Shown: positions 32,526 through 41,877, numbered from the stretch's first letter. The stretch is DNA of 64,000 nucleotides from Rubellimicrobium thermophilum DSM 16684 (GCF_000442315.1 NZ_KE557320.1:893606-957605); one strand, 5' to 3'. Numbers and translations: made by a program. Notes: a model not told the origin generated them from the letters alone.

Positions 32526-33577
32526 CGCTCTCCCCCGGCCAGCAGCCGCGCCAGACGATCCGGCGGCAGCAACGCCGAAAGCGCCGTGTGGCCATCGTCC
32601 CGTTCGATCAGCGGCGAAGCCGGATCCGCAAGGCGCAGCGCCGCCCACAGTTCTCCTTCGCGGCGGTCCAGTGTCGGCTGGCGGGCCCGTGCGGCCCGCA
32701 TCCGGGCGAGAGCCCCCCGCCCTGGCGCCAGAAGCAGCGAGGCCGCCATGAGGGTCGCAGCAGCCAGCACCACCATCGGACCGGCCGGAAGGTCCGGTGC
32801 GGCCGCCGACAGGGCCGTGCCGATCCAACCCGACAGCGCCCCGAAGAGGCCCGCCAGCACCGTCATCCGTCCCGCGCGGTCGGTCCAGAACCGCGCCGCC
32901 ACCGGCGGCAGGATCAGCAGAGCCACGATCAGCACGAGCCCCACGACGCGCATCCCGGCCACGGTAACGAACAGGACGAGGGTCATTGCCACCCTATCGA
33001 GCAGGCGCACCGGCAGGCCGGCCGCGGCGGCAAAGCCTTCGTCGAAGGCCAGAAGCGTCATCGGGCGGCGCAGCACCCACAGGGCGGACAGCGCCGCCGC
33101 AGCCCCCAGCGCGATGGCCAGAACATCGGCGCGCAGCATGCCCGCAGTCGAACCGAGGAGGAAGGATTCAAGGCCCGCCGGTTCGCCCAGTCCGGCAACC
33201 TGGATCACCGTCAGCAGCACCAGCCCCAGCCCGAAGGCCACCGAGAGGGTCGCGCCGATGGCGGCATCCTCGGGGATGCGGGTGCGGGCCCCGAGCCATT
33301 CCACGGCGAGGAGCGCAAGAAAGGCTGTCAGGGCCGCCCCCGCCATGAGGCCCGGCAGCGCCCGCCCGCTTCCGCCCAGTGCCGCCATCAGCAGGAAGGC
33401 CGCGCCGAGGCCCGGCAGCGTCGCATGGGCCATCGCATCGGAGAGGAGCGCGCGGCGGCGCAGCACCATGACGGTACCGACCGCCCCCGCCGCCAGGCCG
33501 AGCAGCGCGGTGCCCAGCGTCACCAGCATCGCGTTCCAGCCGGCCCCGAGCAGCAGCGCCGCGAGAAAGCCGCTCAT
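32522..33577 (-). CDS. Metal ABC importer permease 1 (SitC/MntC type)
   Basis: 351 residues, ABC-3 family permease. Hallmarks are VLRRRALLSDAMAHATLPGLGAAFL, the conserved LLALAFDEGFAAAAGLPV-type ATPase-contact loop, and many membrane segments. The C-terminus carries about 70 extra polar residues (LLLAPGRGALARMRAARAR onward), typical of the longer permease of the pair. It overlaps both neighbours by 4 bases. It should form the channel with the 31596-32525 product. Confidence 0.88.
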   Translation of the reverse strand: MSGFLAALLLGAGWNAMLVTLGTALLGLAAGAVGTVMVLRRRALLSDAMAHATLPGLGAAFLLMAALGGSGRALPGLMAGAALTAFLALLAVEWLGARTRIPEDAAIGATLSVAFGLGLVLLTVIQVAGLGEPAGLESFLLGSTAGMLRADVLAIALGAAAALSALWVLRRPMTLLAFDEGFAAAAGLPVRLLDRVAMTLVLFVTVAGMRVVGLVLIVALLILPPVAARFWTDRAGRMTVLAGLFGALSGWIGTALSAAAPDLPAGPMVVLAAATLMAASLLLAPGRGALARMRAARARQPTLDRREGELWAALRLADPASPLIERDDGHTALSALLPPDRLARLLAGGER

Positions 33578-34347
33578 CGTAGCCCGCCGGCCTCGGCCGG
33601 AAGGCGCCCGCCATAGGCCCCCTGAAGCGTCCGTGCCGTCAGTGCCAGGCCGACAGGCCCTTCGGCCAGGACCCGGCGGTTGAGCAACACCGCCCGGTCG
33701 AACCAGGCGGCGACGGTGGACAGGTCATGATGGACGGCGACGACCGTCCGGCCTTCGTCGCGCAGTGCGCGCAGGACGGCCAGGATGGCATCCTCGGTCG
33801 CGGCATCCACGCCGGCCAGGGGTTCGTCCAGCAGGAACAGATCCGCCCCCTGCGCCAGCGCCCGGGCGAGGAAGACCCGCTGTTGCTGACCGCCGGACAG
33901 TGCGCCGATCTGGCGATGGGCAAGCTCGGCCAGGCCCACACGTTCGAGCGCCTGCTGCGCGCGGGCCCGGTGATGGGCCCGGATCGGACGCAGCAGGCCG
34001 ATCTCGCGATGCAGGCCCTGCAGGGCCACATCCATGACCGTTACCGGAAAACCCCAGTCCACCGAGGCCCGCTGAGGCACATAGGCAATGCGGGACCGGG
34101 CCTGCACCAGAGGCATCCCCCAGAAGGTGACCTGCCCCGCCTGCCGCGGGATGAGCCCCAGCACGGCCTTGAGCAGCGTGGACTTTCCTGCCCCGTTCGG
34201 CCCGATGATGGCGGTCAGCGCGGCCGGCGCCACGGTCACATCGGCGTCAAGAACCGCGGGCAGGCCGCCATAGCCCGCAGACAGGCCGCGAATGGCCAGC
34301 GGGCTTTCCTCCAGAGGCGTTTCCACGAAACGGCCGATGGCGTTCAT
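33574..34347 (-). CDS. Metal ABC importer ATPase (SitB/MntB type)
   Basis: 257 residues. Walker A IGPNGAGKSTLLKAVLG, Q-loop YVPQRASVDWGFPVTV, signature LSGGQQQRVFLARAL, Walker B LFLLDEPLAGVDA and the H-switch VVAVHHDLS. The VPQRASVDWGFPVTVMDV stretch is typical of Mn/Zn/Fe chelate-type importers. It overlaps the binding-protein stop (ATGA) and the next permease (ATGA). Confidence 0.92.
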   Translation of the reverse strand: MNAIGRFVETPLEESPLAIRGLSAGYGGLPAVLDADVTVAPAALTAIIGPNGAGKSTLLKAVLGLIPRQAGQVTFWGMPLVQARSRIAYVPQRASVDWGFPVTVMDVALQGLHREIGLLRPIRAHHRARAQQALERVGLAELAHRQIGALSGGQQQRVFLARALAQGADLFLLDEPLAGVDAATEDAILAVLRALRDEGRTVVAVHHDLSTVAAWFDRAVLLNRRVLAEGPVGLALTARTLQGAYGGRLPAEAGGLR

Positions 34348-35295
34348 GTCGAGAGCCTCCCCAGACGGCCGGCCGCCGGCGCCCGTCCGCCCAGCGCACG
34401 CGCGATGGTCGTGACATTGTGATCGAGCATCCCCAGCCAGGTGCCCTCGTAGCTGCCTTCGGGTCCCATCGCATCGGAATAGAGGCTGCCGCCGATCGTG
34501 ACCGCATGCCCGCGCGCGGCCGCCCCCTCGATCAGGGCGCGCAGGGCGCGATCGGAGACCGATGTCTCGACGAACACGGCGCGGATGCCCCTCTCCACCA
34601 GCAGCGTGACCAGCTGCTCGATCCGGGCGACGCCCGCTTCGGATTCGGTGGAGATGCCCTGAAGACCCTCGACCTGAAATCCGTAGGCGCGACCGAAATA
34701 CCGGAAGGCATCATGCGCGGTGACCAGCACGCGGGCTTCCTCTGGCACCGAGGAGAGGACTTCACCCGAATAGGCGTGCAGCGCGGCGGCCTCGGCCTGC
34801 CAGGCCGGAAGCCCTTCGCCCGCCGGATCGACCCCCGCGCCGACCAGTGCATCGGCGATGGCGGCGCCGACCAGGGACCACAGATCGGGATCGAACCAGA
34901 CATGCGGATCGAAGCGGTCGGGATAGGCGTCATGTGCCAGGAGACGGTCGCGCGGCAGGGCCTCGGCCACGGCGACGACGGGTCGCCGCGCCGCGAGCTG
35001 CAGGAGGAACTCCTCCATCTGCGCCTCGAGGAAGAGGCCATGCCAGAGCGTCAGATCCGCGCCCAGCATGGCGGCGATGTCGCTGCGGGTGGGCCTGTAG
35101 GCATGCGGATCGACGCCGGGCCCCATCAGCCCGCGCACATCCGCGCCCCCCCCCTGCCAGAACACGCGCCGTATCGGCGATCATGCCGGTGGTCGCGACG
35201 ACCTGCGGCATTCCCTGTGCACGCGGCAGCGAGGCGAGGACGGGCACGGCAAGAGCCGCGCCGAGAATCGAGCGGCGGCGAAGATGAAACGGCAT
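34344..35295 (-). CDS. Metal-binding periplasmic protein (SitA/MntA type, one frameshift)
   Basis: About 316 residues after bridging, cluster A-I metal-binding family. The N-terminus MPFHLRRRSILGAALAVPVL looks like a signal peptide. Metal-ligand regions are MGPGVDPHAYRPT, RFDPHVWFDPDLW, the glutamate region GISTESEAGVARIEQL, and the C-terminal SDAMGPEGSYEGTWLGMLDHN. At 35146-35154 there are 9 C; 8 would read ARVLAGGGADVRGLMGPG. The C-terminal MLDHNV is common in Mn/Zn binding proteins. First gene of the operon, behind paired palindromes. The metal is not decided by sequence; two permeases suggest Mn2+ (or Fe2+). Confidence 0.86.
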
Positions 35296-35327
35296 GTCCG
35301 GTCTCTCAGAGAAGGCTGCCGCTGATA

Positions 35328-35374
35328 TTGCGACTCGTTCGCAAGTCGTCAAGACAGTTGCGAACGATTCGCAG
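35328..35374. promoter_or_regulatory. Two Fur-family-like operator palindromes upstream of the metal importer
   Basis: Site 1, TTGCGACTCGTTCGCAA (35328-35344), and site 2, TTGCGAACGATTCGCAG (35358-35374), share the core TGCGA-M-NNN-TTCGCA. Their starts are exactly 30 bp apart, about three helical turns. They lie 33-80 bases upstream of the sitA start. The size, symmetry and placement suit a Fur-superfamily metalloregulator such as Mur/MntR-type Fur; which one is an inference. Confidence 0.7.
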
Positions 35375-35381
35375 AAAGCTC

Positions 35382-36316
35382 CTATCCGCAGCGGGCGAGA
35401 AGCGCCTCGATCTCGCTCCGGTCCGGCATGGAGGGGGCTGTGCCGCGTCGCGTGACAGAGATGGCGGCCGTGGCGGTCGCAAAGCGGACGGCCTCGAGGG
35501 GGCTGCGGCCTTGGACAGGGCGACGGCCAGCCCGCCATTGAAGGCATCGCCCGCGCCGGTCGTCTCGAGCACGGGGCCGGCCTTCAGGGCGGGGACATGC
35601 GTCGCATTGCCCCCGCAGAGCAGCAGGGCCCCCTGACCGCCCATCGTCACCACGACATGGCGTGCACCCATCCGGTGAAGGGCGCGGGCGGCCGCCTCGG
35701 CCGAGGCGGTGTCGGTCACGGCGATGCCGGTCAGGCCTTCGGCCTCGCTTTCATTGGGGGTCACCCAGTCGCAGAGGGCAAGCATGCCTTCGGGCAGCGC
35801 AGCGGCCGGAGCGGGATTGAGGATGGTAATCGCCCCAGCCTCCCGCGCGATCCGGAGCGCGCGGAGCGCCGCCGGCAGGGGCTGTTCGAGCTGGGTGACG
35901 AAGACGGATGCCGAACGGATCAGATCCGCCTTCGCGTCGATGTCGGCCTCGGACAGATCGCCGGCCACGCCGGGGCAGACGATGATGGCATTCTGGCCCG
36001 TGCCGGATTCGACAAAGATGTAGGCCGCGCCGGTATAGCCGCTGTCGGACAGGATCGCCTCCGAATGGACCCCGGCCTCGGCCCAGGTGCGCTGGGCCAG
36101 ATCGCCGAAGGCATCGCGGGCCAGCCGGGTCAGGAAATGGACCTGTCCCCCGGCGCGGGCCGCGGCCACGGCCTGATTCGACCCCTTGCCGCCGGGGCCG
36201 AGGGCGAAGGATTCGCCCATGATGGTCTCGCCAAGGCGAGGCTGGCGGGCAGCCCGATAGGCGGTGTCGGCGACGAACACGCCGAGAATCACGATGGGAC
36301 CAGGCATCGCCGTCAC
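35382..36316 (-). CDS. rbsK: Ribokinase (one frameshift)
   Basis: A PfkB-family sugar kinase of 311 residues after bridging; phosphorylates ribose or a related sugar. GPGGKGSNQAVAAARAGG is the N-terminal signature, LNPAPAAALPEGMLALCDWVTPNESEA is typical of ribokinases, and TTGAGDAFNGGLAVALS holds the catalytic Asp and anion hole. Near 35509-35510 a CC should be CCC to continue as KGRSPLEAVRFATATAAISV and stop at 35382. I start at GTG 36316, which overlaps the rbsD stop as GTGA; ATG 36307 is an alternative. It forms a minus-strand operon with rbsD and the sugar ABC ATPase. Confidence 0.88.
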
Positions 36317-36765
36317 TCGTCCGGGCCGATCACGCCCTTGCGGAGCAGGAAGCAGCCGTAGAAGCGCCGCTCTCCCGTCTGGATCACCGCATAGGCCTTG
36401 CGCGCCCGGTCATAGAAGGCAAAGCGCTCCACCCCGATCATGCGCGCCGCGCGCCCGTCATGACGGTCGATGACCGCCTGCACCTCCTGCTGGACCGGAG
36501 GGATCTGCGCGGGGTCGCCGACGACCTCCATCCGCGCCGCGAAATCCTCTACGAAGGTATCGAGCGGCAGCACGGACAGGATCGCATCGACGGCTTCGGC
36601 CGCGGTCAGGTTATCCATGCGAAGCAGCGTTCCCCGCACCGTGGCGCGGGCGACCGAATCGGCTGGGAAATTGGTATCGGCAATCACCAGCAGGTCGCCA
36701 TGCCCCATCGCGCGCAGGACATGCAGCACATCGGCAGTCAGACGATGATCGATTCCCTTGAGCAT
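36313..36765 (-). CDS. RbsD/FucU-family sugar mutarotase
   Basis: 150 residues. MLKGIDHRLTADVLHVLRAMGHGDLLVIADTNFPA is the family N-terminus; the GHGD histidine is the catalytic acid/base region. The C-terminal FAFYDRARKAYAVIQTGERRFYGCFLLRKG matches the tyrosine- and glutamate-bearing part. The sequence is nearer FucU (L-fucose mutarotase) than E. coli RbsD in length, but it sits beside a ribokinase. These enzymes interconvert sugar anomers so that the kinase receives the right form. It lies between the ABC ATPase (12-base gap) and rbsK (4-base overlap). Confidence 0.86.
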   Translation of the reverse strand: MLKGIDHRLTADVLHVLRAMGHGDLLVIADTNFPADSVARATVRGTLLRMDNLTAAEAVDAILSVLPLDTFVEDFAARMEVVGDPAQIPPVQQEVQAVIDRHDGRAARMIGVERFAFYDRARKAYAVIQTGERRFYGCFLLRKGVIGPDE

Positions 36766-36777
36766 GGGGCAGATCCT

Positions 36778-37821
36778 TCAGTTGAGACGCTGGCCGGTGG
36801 CGGCGTCGAACAGATGCGCGCGGGCCGGATCGGCCCGCAGAGGAACACGGTCGCCCGGCCGCAGCGCAAGGCGATCGCGCGAGACGACGACGATCTCCTG
36901 CCCGCCGGCATCGGCGACGAGATGCGTTTCCGAACCCGTCGGCTCCACGACCCGGACGGTGGCCTCGAACCAGCCCTCGCCGATCTCCAGATGCTCGGGT
37001 CGGATCCCGAAGATCACGGACCGCCCTTCCGGTGCGCCGGGCGCCGGCAGGCGCAGGCCGCCGGCCTGCACGGCCCCCCCTTGCCCGATGCCCTCGATCA
37101 GGTTCATCGCGGGCGAACCGATGAAGCCGGCGACGAAGATGTTGGCCGGACGATCATAGAGATCGAGCGGAGCCCCGGCCTGGGCAATGTGCCCCTCCCG
37201 CAGGACCACGATGCGGTCGGCCATGGTCATGGCCTCGATCTGGTCATGGGTGACATAGACGGTCGTCGTGCGCAGACGCTGATGCAGGGCGCGGATTTCC
37301 GTCCGCATCTGCACGCGCAGCTTGGCATCGAGATTCGACAGCGGCTCGTCGAAGAGAAAGACCTTCGGATCGCGCACGATGGCACGCCCCATCGCCACGC
37401 GCTGGCGCTGGCCGCCCGAGAGAGCGCGGGGATAACGATCCAGATAGGGCCGCAGGCCGAGGATGTCGGCGGCGCGGCCCACCCGTTCCTCGATCTCGGC
37501 CCTGGGCATCCCCCGCATCTTCAGCGCAAAGCCCATGTTCGCCGCCACGGTCTTGTGCGGGTAGAGCGCATAATTCTGAAAGACCATGGCGATGTCGCGC
37601 TCGGATGGCGGCAGGTTGTTCACCACGCGATCGCCGATGCGGATCGTGCCGCTGCTGATCCCCTCCAGCCCTGCGATCATCCGCAGAAGCGTGGACTTGC
37701 CGCAACCCGACGGCCCGACCAGGACGACGAATTCGCCATCCGGAATGTCGAGATCGATACCGTGAATCACCTCCACCGCACCATAGGACTTGCGCAGGTC
37801 GCGGATCGCGACGTCGGCCAT
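36778..37821 (-). CDS. CUT1 sugar ABC importer ATPase (UgpC/MalK type)
   Basis: 347 residues. Walker A VGPSGCGKSTLLRMIAG, Q-loop MVFQNYALYPHKTV, signature LSGGQRQRVAMGRAIVR, Walker B VFLFDEPLSNLDAKLR, H-switch TVYVTHDQ, then a TOBE/MalK C-terminal domain (GIRPEHLEIGEG). I start at ATG 37821 with GGGAGG upstream. It presumably drives the transporter whose binding protein and permeases are encoded divergently at 38024-43929. It is the first gene of a minus-strand operon with the mutarotase and ribokinase, which links uptake to sugar phosphorylation. Confidence 0.93.
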   Translation of the reverse strand: MADVAIRDLRKSYGAVEVIHGIDLDIPDGEFVVLVGPSGCGKSTLLRMIAGLEGISSGTIRIGDRVVNNLPPSERDIAMVFQNYALYPHKTVAANMGFALKMRGMPRAEIEERVGRAADILGLRPYLDRYPRALSGGQRQRVAMGRAIVRDPKVFLFDEPLSNLDAKLRVQMRTEIRALHQRLRTTTVYVTHDQIEAMTMADRIVVLREGHIAQAGAPLDLYDRPANIFVAGFIGSPAMNLIEGIGQGGAVQAGGLRLPAPGAPEGRSVIFGIRPEHLEIGEGWFEATVRVVEPTGSETHLVADAGGQEIVVVSRDRLALRPGDRVPLRADPARAHLFDAATGQRLN

Positions 37822-37900
37822 GCCTCCCCTCCCCCCTGCCGGCCCTTTCCCCGGTCGGGATGGAACGTAGCGGGTGCCTTCCGCTCTGTCCACGGGGCGT

Positions 37901-37912
37901 CATGCTAGCATG
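37901..37912. promoter_or_regulatory. Palindrome in the divergent sugar-transport promoter region
   Basis: CATGCTAGCATG is a perfect 12-bp palindrome in the 202-base gap between the divergent ATPase and binding-protein genes, just before a possible -35 (TTGACT at 37921). The string CATG-N4-CATG recurs at 41869-41880, at the start of the first permease gene, with similar flanks (CTA-n-CATGTCAG). It may be the operator of a local sugar regulator not encoded in the window. Confidence 0.45.
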
Positions 37913-38023
37913 TCAGGTTCTTGACTTGGGGACCGGAAGGCTGAACCATGCAGACTGCAGCGGTCCGCCGGGCACAGCGCATGCCCCGGCGCAGGAAGGC
38001 CGCGCGATCAGGGGAGGACAAGC

Positions 38024-39691
38024 ATGAAGACGCATCTGTATGAGATCGCCGCCCGCCGGGCGATCTCGCGCCGCCGGCTTCTTCAGGGGGCAGCCGGGGC
38101 AAGCGTTCTGGCATCGCTGGGACTGCCGCGCGCAGCCCTGGCCCAGGAGACCCCGGCCGGCCCGCCCGGCTCGCCCGAGCTGCGCGCCCAGATCCTCCAG
38201 ATTCCGGGCGTGGGCCGCGGCAGCCCGACCGACGCCGACTGGCAGCGCGTGGGGGCGCTCTGCCTCGAGGCGACGAAGGCCAATGTGGCCGAAGGCGAAT
38301 TCGCCGGCGTCGAGCTGACCTTCATGGGGCTCAACAACCAGAACCTCCACAACTTCCTGTTCCGCGGCTTCCTCGCCCCGTGGGAGCGCTACACGGGGGC
38401 GAAGATCAACTGGATCGACCTCGCGCAGGCGGACTACAACGCCCGGCTCCAGCAGGCGATCGCCACCGGCACCGTGGATTTCGACATCCTCGAGATGGGG
38501 GCCCCCTTCGAAGGCGACACGGCCGGGCGCGGGCTTCTGGACGAAATGCCCGACTGGGTCGCCGAGCAGATCGATGCGGATGACCTGGTGGCCTATCTCA
38601 AGCCCCCCGTCGGCACATGGGATGGCAAGACCTATCGTGTCACCATCGACGGTGACTGCCACACCATGGCCTATCGCAAGGACTATTTCGGCGAAGGCTC
38701 GATCACCGGTCTGGCCGAGGTGCCCGACACCTGGGAAGGCATCAATGCCATGACCAAGGCCCTGGCCGGGACCGTGAACGATCCCCTGACGGGGCTGCCC
38801 GCCTATGGCTTCCTGGACCCCCTGAAATACCAGTGGGGCGGCTTCGGGTTCTACTTCCTGGCGGACCGGGCCGCATCCTATGCCAAGCATCCGGCCGATC
38901 CCGCCTGGCTGTTCGATCCGGACACGATGAAGCCCCGCGTCAACAACCCGGCCTGGGTGCAGGCGATCCAGGATGTCATGGACCTCGTGGCGGCGAACGC
39001 CTATCCGCCGGATCAGCTCAATGCCGATCCGAACGCGACCGCCTTTGCCCAGTTCCTGGGCGGCACCGGCGCCGCCCTGACCTGGTGGGGGGATGTGGGA
39101 TCGAACGCCCGCACCTCGGATACCTCGGTCGTGGGCGACGTCGTCGGCTTTGCGATCAACCCCGGCGCCGAGCGGGTCTACAACCATGCCGCCGGAACAT
39201 GGGAGACGCCGGCCGAAGGCAAGAACTTTGCCCCCAACCTCGCCTATCTGGGCTGGGGCATCTATGTCACCAACCGCGTCTCGGGCGACGAGAGAAAGCG
39301 CAAGGCGGCCTGGTCGGCCGCGGCCCATCTGGGCGGCAAGGACATCTCGCTGTGGATGGCGGCCTATCCGTCCGGGTTCCAGCCCTATCGCAACTCCCAC
39401 TTCAACTTCGACGAATGGGAGGCGGCGGGCTATGATCGCGCCTTCGTGGAGGACTATCTCGGCTCCAACCGGGACAGCTACAACCATCCCAACGCCGCCA
39501 TCGAGCCGCGCATCCCCGGCATCTTCCAGTATTATTCGATCGCCGAGGACGAGCTGGTGAAGGGCATCAACGGCCAGTATGCGAGCGCGCAGGAAACGGC
39601 CGATGCCATCGCGGCCGCCTGGGAGGGAATCACCGATCAGATCGGCCGCGAGAGCCAGATCGCGCTCTACCGCGCATCGCTGGGGCTGTGA
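38024..39691 (+). CDS. Sugar ABC importer binding protein (CUT1)
   Basis: 555 residues. The N-terminus has a twin-arginine signal (ISRRRLLQGAAGASVLASLG) with a likely cut at ALA-Q. The mature protein is a large family-1 extracellular solute-binding protein: NLHNFLFRGFLAPWERYTGAKINWID, IATGTVDFDILEMGAPFEG, DGDCHTMAYRKDYF, GFAINPG. It is larger than typical maltose/glycerol-phosphate-binding proteins (about 400-430). The ligand cannot be read from sequence; the neighbouring RbsD and ribokinase suggest a pentose or similar. Two PAP2 genes on the opposite strand separate it from its permeases. Confidence 0.88.
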   Translation: MKTHLYEIAARRAISRRRLLQGAAGASVLASLGLPRAALAQETPAGPPGSPELRAQILQIPGVGRGSPTDADWQRVGALCLEATKANVAEGEFAGVELTFMGLNNQNLHNFLFRGFLAPWERYTGAKINWIDLAQADYNARLQQAIATGTVDFDILEMGAPFEGDTAGRGLLDEMPDWVAEQIDADDLVAYLKPPVGTWDGKTYRVTIDGDCHTMAYRKDYFGEGSITGLAEVPDTWEGINAMTKALAGTVNDPLTGLPAYGFLDPLKYQWGGFGFYFLADRAASYAKHPADPAWLFDPDTMKPRVNNPAWVQAIQDVMDLVAANAYPPDQLNADPNATAFAQFLGGTGAALTWWGDVGSNARTSDTSVVGDVVGFAINPGAERVYNHAAGTWETPAEGKNFAPNLAYLGWGIYVTNRVSGDERKRKAAWSAAAHLGGKDISLWMAAYPSGFQPYRNSHFNFDEWEAAGYDRAFVEDYLGSNRDSYNHPNAAIEPRIPGIFQYYSIAEDELVKGINGQYASAQETADAIAAAWEGITDQIGRESQIALYRASLGL

Positions 39692-39707
39692 CCCGCATGG
39701 GGGGGCG

Positions 39708-40690
39708 TCACGGCGCCCCCCGTCCTCCTCCTCCTCCGGCACGGCCAGCCGGGCGAGTCTCAACCCGAAGCCGGCCGCGAGAAGACCGCCGAGCAGGTCC
39801 ATCGCGTGATGGGCGCCCTGGATCATCGTGGCCGGAATCATGACGAGATTGACCAGCAGGAAAGGCCAGCCCAGCAGGGTCCCCCTTGCATGCCATGCCA
39901 CGAGGATGGCCATGACCATGTGATAGGACGGAAAGGCGATCACGCCGGTCACATGGTCGGTCGTCACCACGGCGCTGCCCTCTGTCGCAAGACGGATGAG
40001 GGTGGCGCGATAGGCCTCGCCGACCACCAGATGCGCCGCCTCGACCATGGCCGGATCGAGGCTCTCCAGCACCGAGGGACCCAGGCTCGGGATCAGCCAC
40101 CAGAACAGTCCCGTCAGCCCGAGCGAGACGGCCAGCGAAAGCTGGAATCGCCGCAGCCGGACCATGCGGGCCGAACCGGCCAGCAGCACCATCAGCAGGA
40201 CGATCTGCGGCAGCGCGCTGTGATACACCACGGCCAGCACCGGCCCCGCCGGCGGATTCGCCGCCGTCCAGGCTACTGCGCCCGCCCAGTCATAGCCCAG
40301 CAGCCGGGCATCGAGCGCCTGCAACAGCGGGTCGATCGTCGGGCGCTCCAGGGGAAAGCGGAGGAACAGCAGTGTGCCGACGAGATTGCCCAGATTGACA
40401 AAGGCCCCCACCGCGAACAGCGCGGCGGCAAGACGCGGGCGCCCCTCCCGCTGCCAGGCGGCAAGGCCGATGAAGCCGGTGCCGGCAAGAAGGAACCGCC
40501 CGAGGCCGGGCCAGTCCACCGCCTGATCCTTGAGCAGCGAGACCAGCAGGATCAGAGCCGCCGTCCCTGCCATGGCCGCAAGGATCAAGGCCTCGGCCCG
40601 ATGCGGGGCGAACGCCTTCAGCCACGGACCCCAGCGGCGCGGAAGGGACCGCACCGCACCGCCCTGTTCCGACAGCAGTCCCTGCTGCAT
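39708..40690 (-). CDS. PAP2-family membrane phosphatase/phosphotransferase, copy 1 (frameshift at C-terminus)
   Basis: About 327 residues with roughly eight membrane helices. PAP2 motifs 2 and 3 are present: AFPSYHMVMAI and QGAHHAMDLLGG, plus an upstream VVYHSALPQIVLL. The pattern fits the PAP2_3 (Aur1-like) branch, which includes lipid phosphatases and phosphotransferases acting at the periplasmic face. As written the frame has no stop until 37913, running antisense through the whole binding-protein gene. Adding one C to the 6-C run at 39716-39721 gives EEEEDGGAP and a TGA at 39708, close to the neighbouring stop. Start ATG 40690 has GGGAGGGGAG upstream. Paralogue of the next gene. Confidence 0.8.
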
Positions 40691-40739
40691 GCTCCCCTCC
40701 CGGTCCGGATGATGGAATGGCCCCCTTCCTGCCGCAGCT

Positions 40740-41744
40740 TCAGGGGCGGGGCTCGGGGACGAGCCGTGCCGCAACCCGTACACAAAGGGCAAACAGCAGG
40801 AGCCCCCCCACCAGATCGACGAGGTGATGCCCGCCATGCAGAAGCGTGGCCGGCACCACGAGAAGATTGAGTGCAAACACGGGCCAGCCGAGGACGGTGC
40901 CCCGCAGAGACCAGGTGGCCAGACAGGCCATGATCATGTGGAAGGACGGAAAGGCCACCGCACCGATCAGCGGCCCAGCCCCGATGACCCCCGGCCCGTC
41001 CTGGGCCAGACTCAGCATGGCCGCGACATAGCGCTCATTCACGACGAGCCGGATCGATTCGGCCACTGCCGGATCGACCGGATGCAGCACGGCCGGGCCG
41101 AGTGTGGGCATCAGGGCCCAGATGGCATAGGTGCCGGCAAGCGTCAGGGCACTTGTGACCATGAAACGGTGCAAGGCGAGGTGCCGGCCGGTCGCGGCCA
41201 GCACCACGACCACCAGGGCCAGCTGCGGGATCGAGCTGTGATAGACCGCGGCGAGCGGACGGGCGATCGCCGGCCAGTCCGCCGCGAGGGCAACCGCCGC
41301 GGGCCAGGAATAGCCCATCAGGGCATCCACCCGCTCGAGCAGCAGATCGCCTGTCGCCTCGCCGAAGGGAAATCGGAAATAGCTCAGATGAATGAGCGTG
41401 GTGCCCAGAAGACGAAACAGCGCCACCGCGATCAGGGCCAGGGCCCATCCCTCTGCGCGGCGCAACGCCCGCAGGATGAAGGCCACGACCAGCAAGATCA
41501 GGTTGAGGCGGTGGGAGGACGCGATGGAGGCCCAGGCGACCTGTTGCCCGGTTGCCGCGCCGAGGACTGCGATCAGACCCAGGGCCGCGATGGTCAGGAG
41601 CATCAGCCCAGCCTCAGGCCCTCGCGTCAGCCGGACGGGGCGGGAGGCGGCAACGGCCGGTTCCGGGCTTATCTGCGGCCTCCGGATCAGGGAAGCGGGG
41701 GCAGGCCTTCGGGAAATCTCTTCGCCGGTCCAGGCAAGGGTCAT
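40740..41744 (-). CDS. PAP2-family membrane phosphatase/phosphotransferase, copy 2
   Basis: 334 residues and about seven to eight membrane helices. It mirrors copy 1 along its length: AVYHSSIPQLALV, ALMPTLGPAVLHPVDPAVAES, AFPSFHMIMACLATWSLRG, LLHGGHHLVDLVGGLL. The histidines in PSFHM and HHLVD are the family catalytic pair. The likely start is ATG 41744 with AGAAGGA upstream; an N-terminal stretch of about 40 polar residues precedes the first helix. It lies head to head with the sugar permease at 41878 and 49 bases upstream of copy 1, so the pair is probably one operon. Substrate unknown. Confidence 0.82.
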   Translation of the reverse strand: MTLAWTGEEISRRPAPASLIRRPQISPEPAVAASRPVRLTRGPEAGLMLLTIAALGLIAVLGAATGQQVAWASIASSHRLNLILLVVAFILRALRRAEGWALALIAVALFRLLGTTLIHLSYFRFPFGEATGDLLLERVDALMGYSWPAAVALAADWPAIARPLAAVYHSSIPQLALVVVVLAATGRHLALHRFMVTSALTLAGTYAIWALMPTLGPAVLHPVDPAVAESIRLVVNERYVAAMLSLAQDGPGVIGAGPLIGAVAFPSFHMIMACLATWSLRGTVLGWPVFALNLLVVPATLLHGGHHLVDLVGGLLLFALCVRVAARLVPEPRP

Positions 41745-41877
41745 GGGCCATCCTTCTGCTTGGCGCGGACGGGGATGCCCCACCAGTTCGGCACAAATGA
41801 GGCGATGCACAGCTTTTCCGGCAGAGGGGCGCGATTCCCCCTTTTCCTGCCCGCAACAGCCCGACTAACATGTCAGC

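Noticed and set aside
37913..40876. A 987-codon minus-strand open frame covering the whole sugar-binding-protein gene
   Set aside because: Only its first third is a gene (PAP2 copy 1). The rest is the antisense of a well-supported Tat-exported binding protein, and a single missing C explains why the frame fails to stop.
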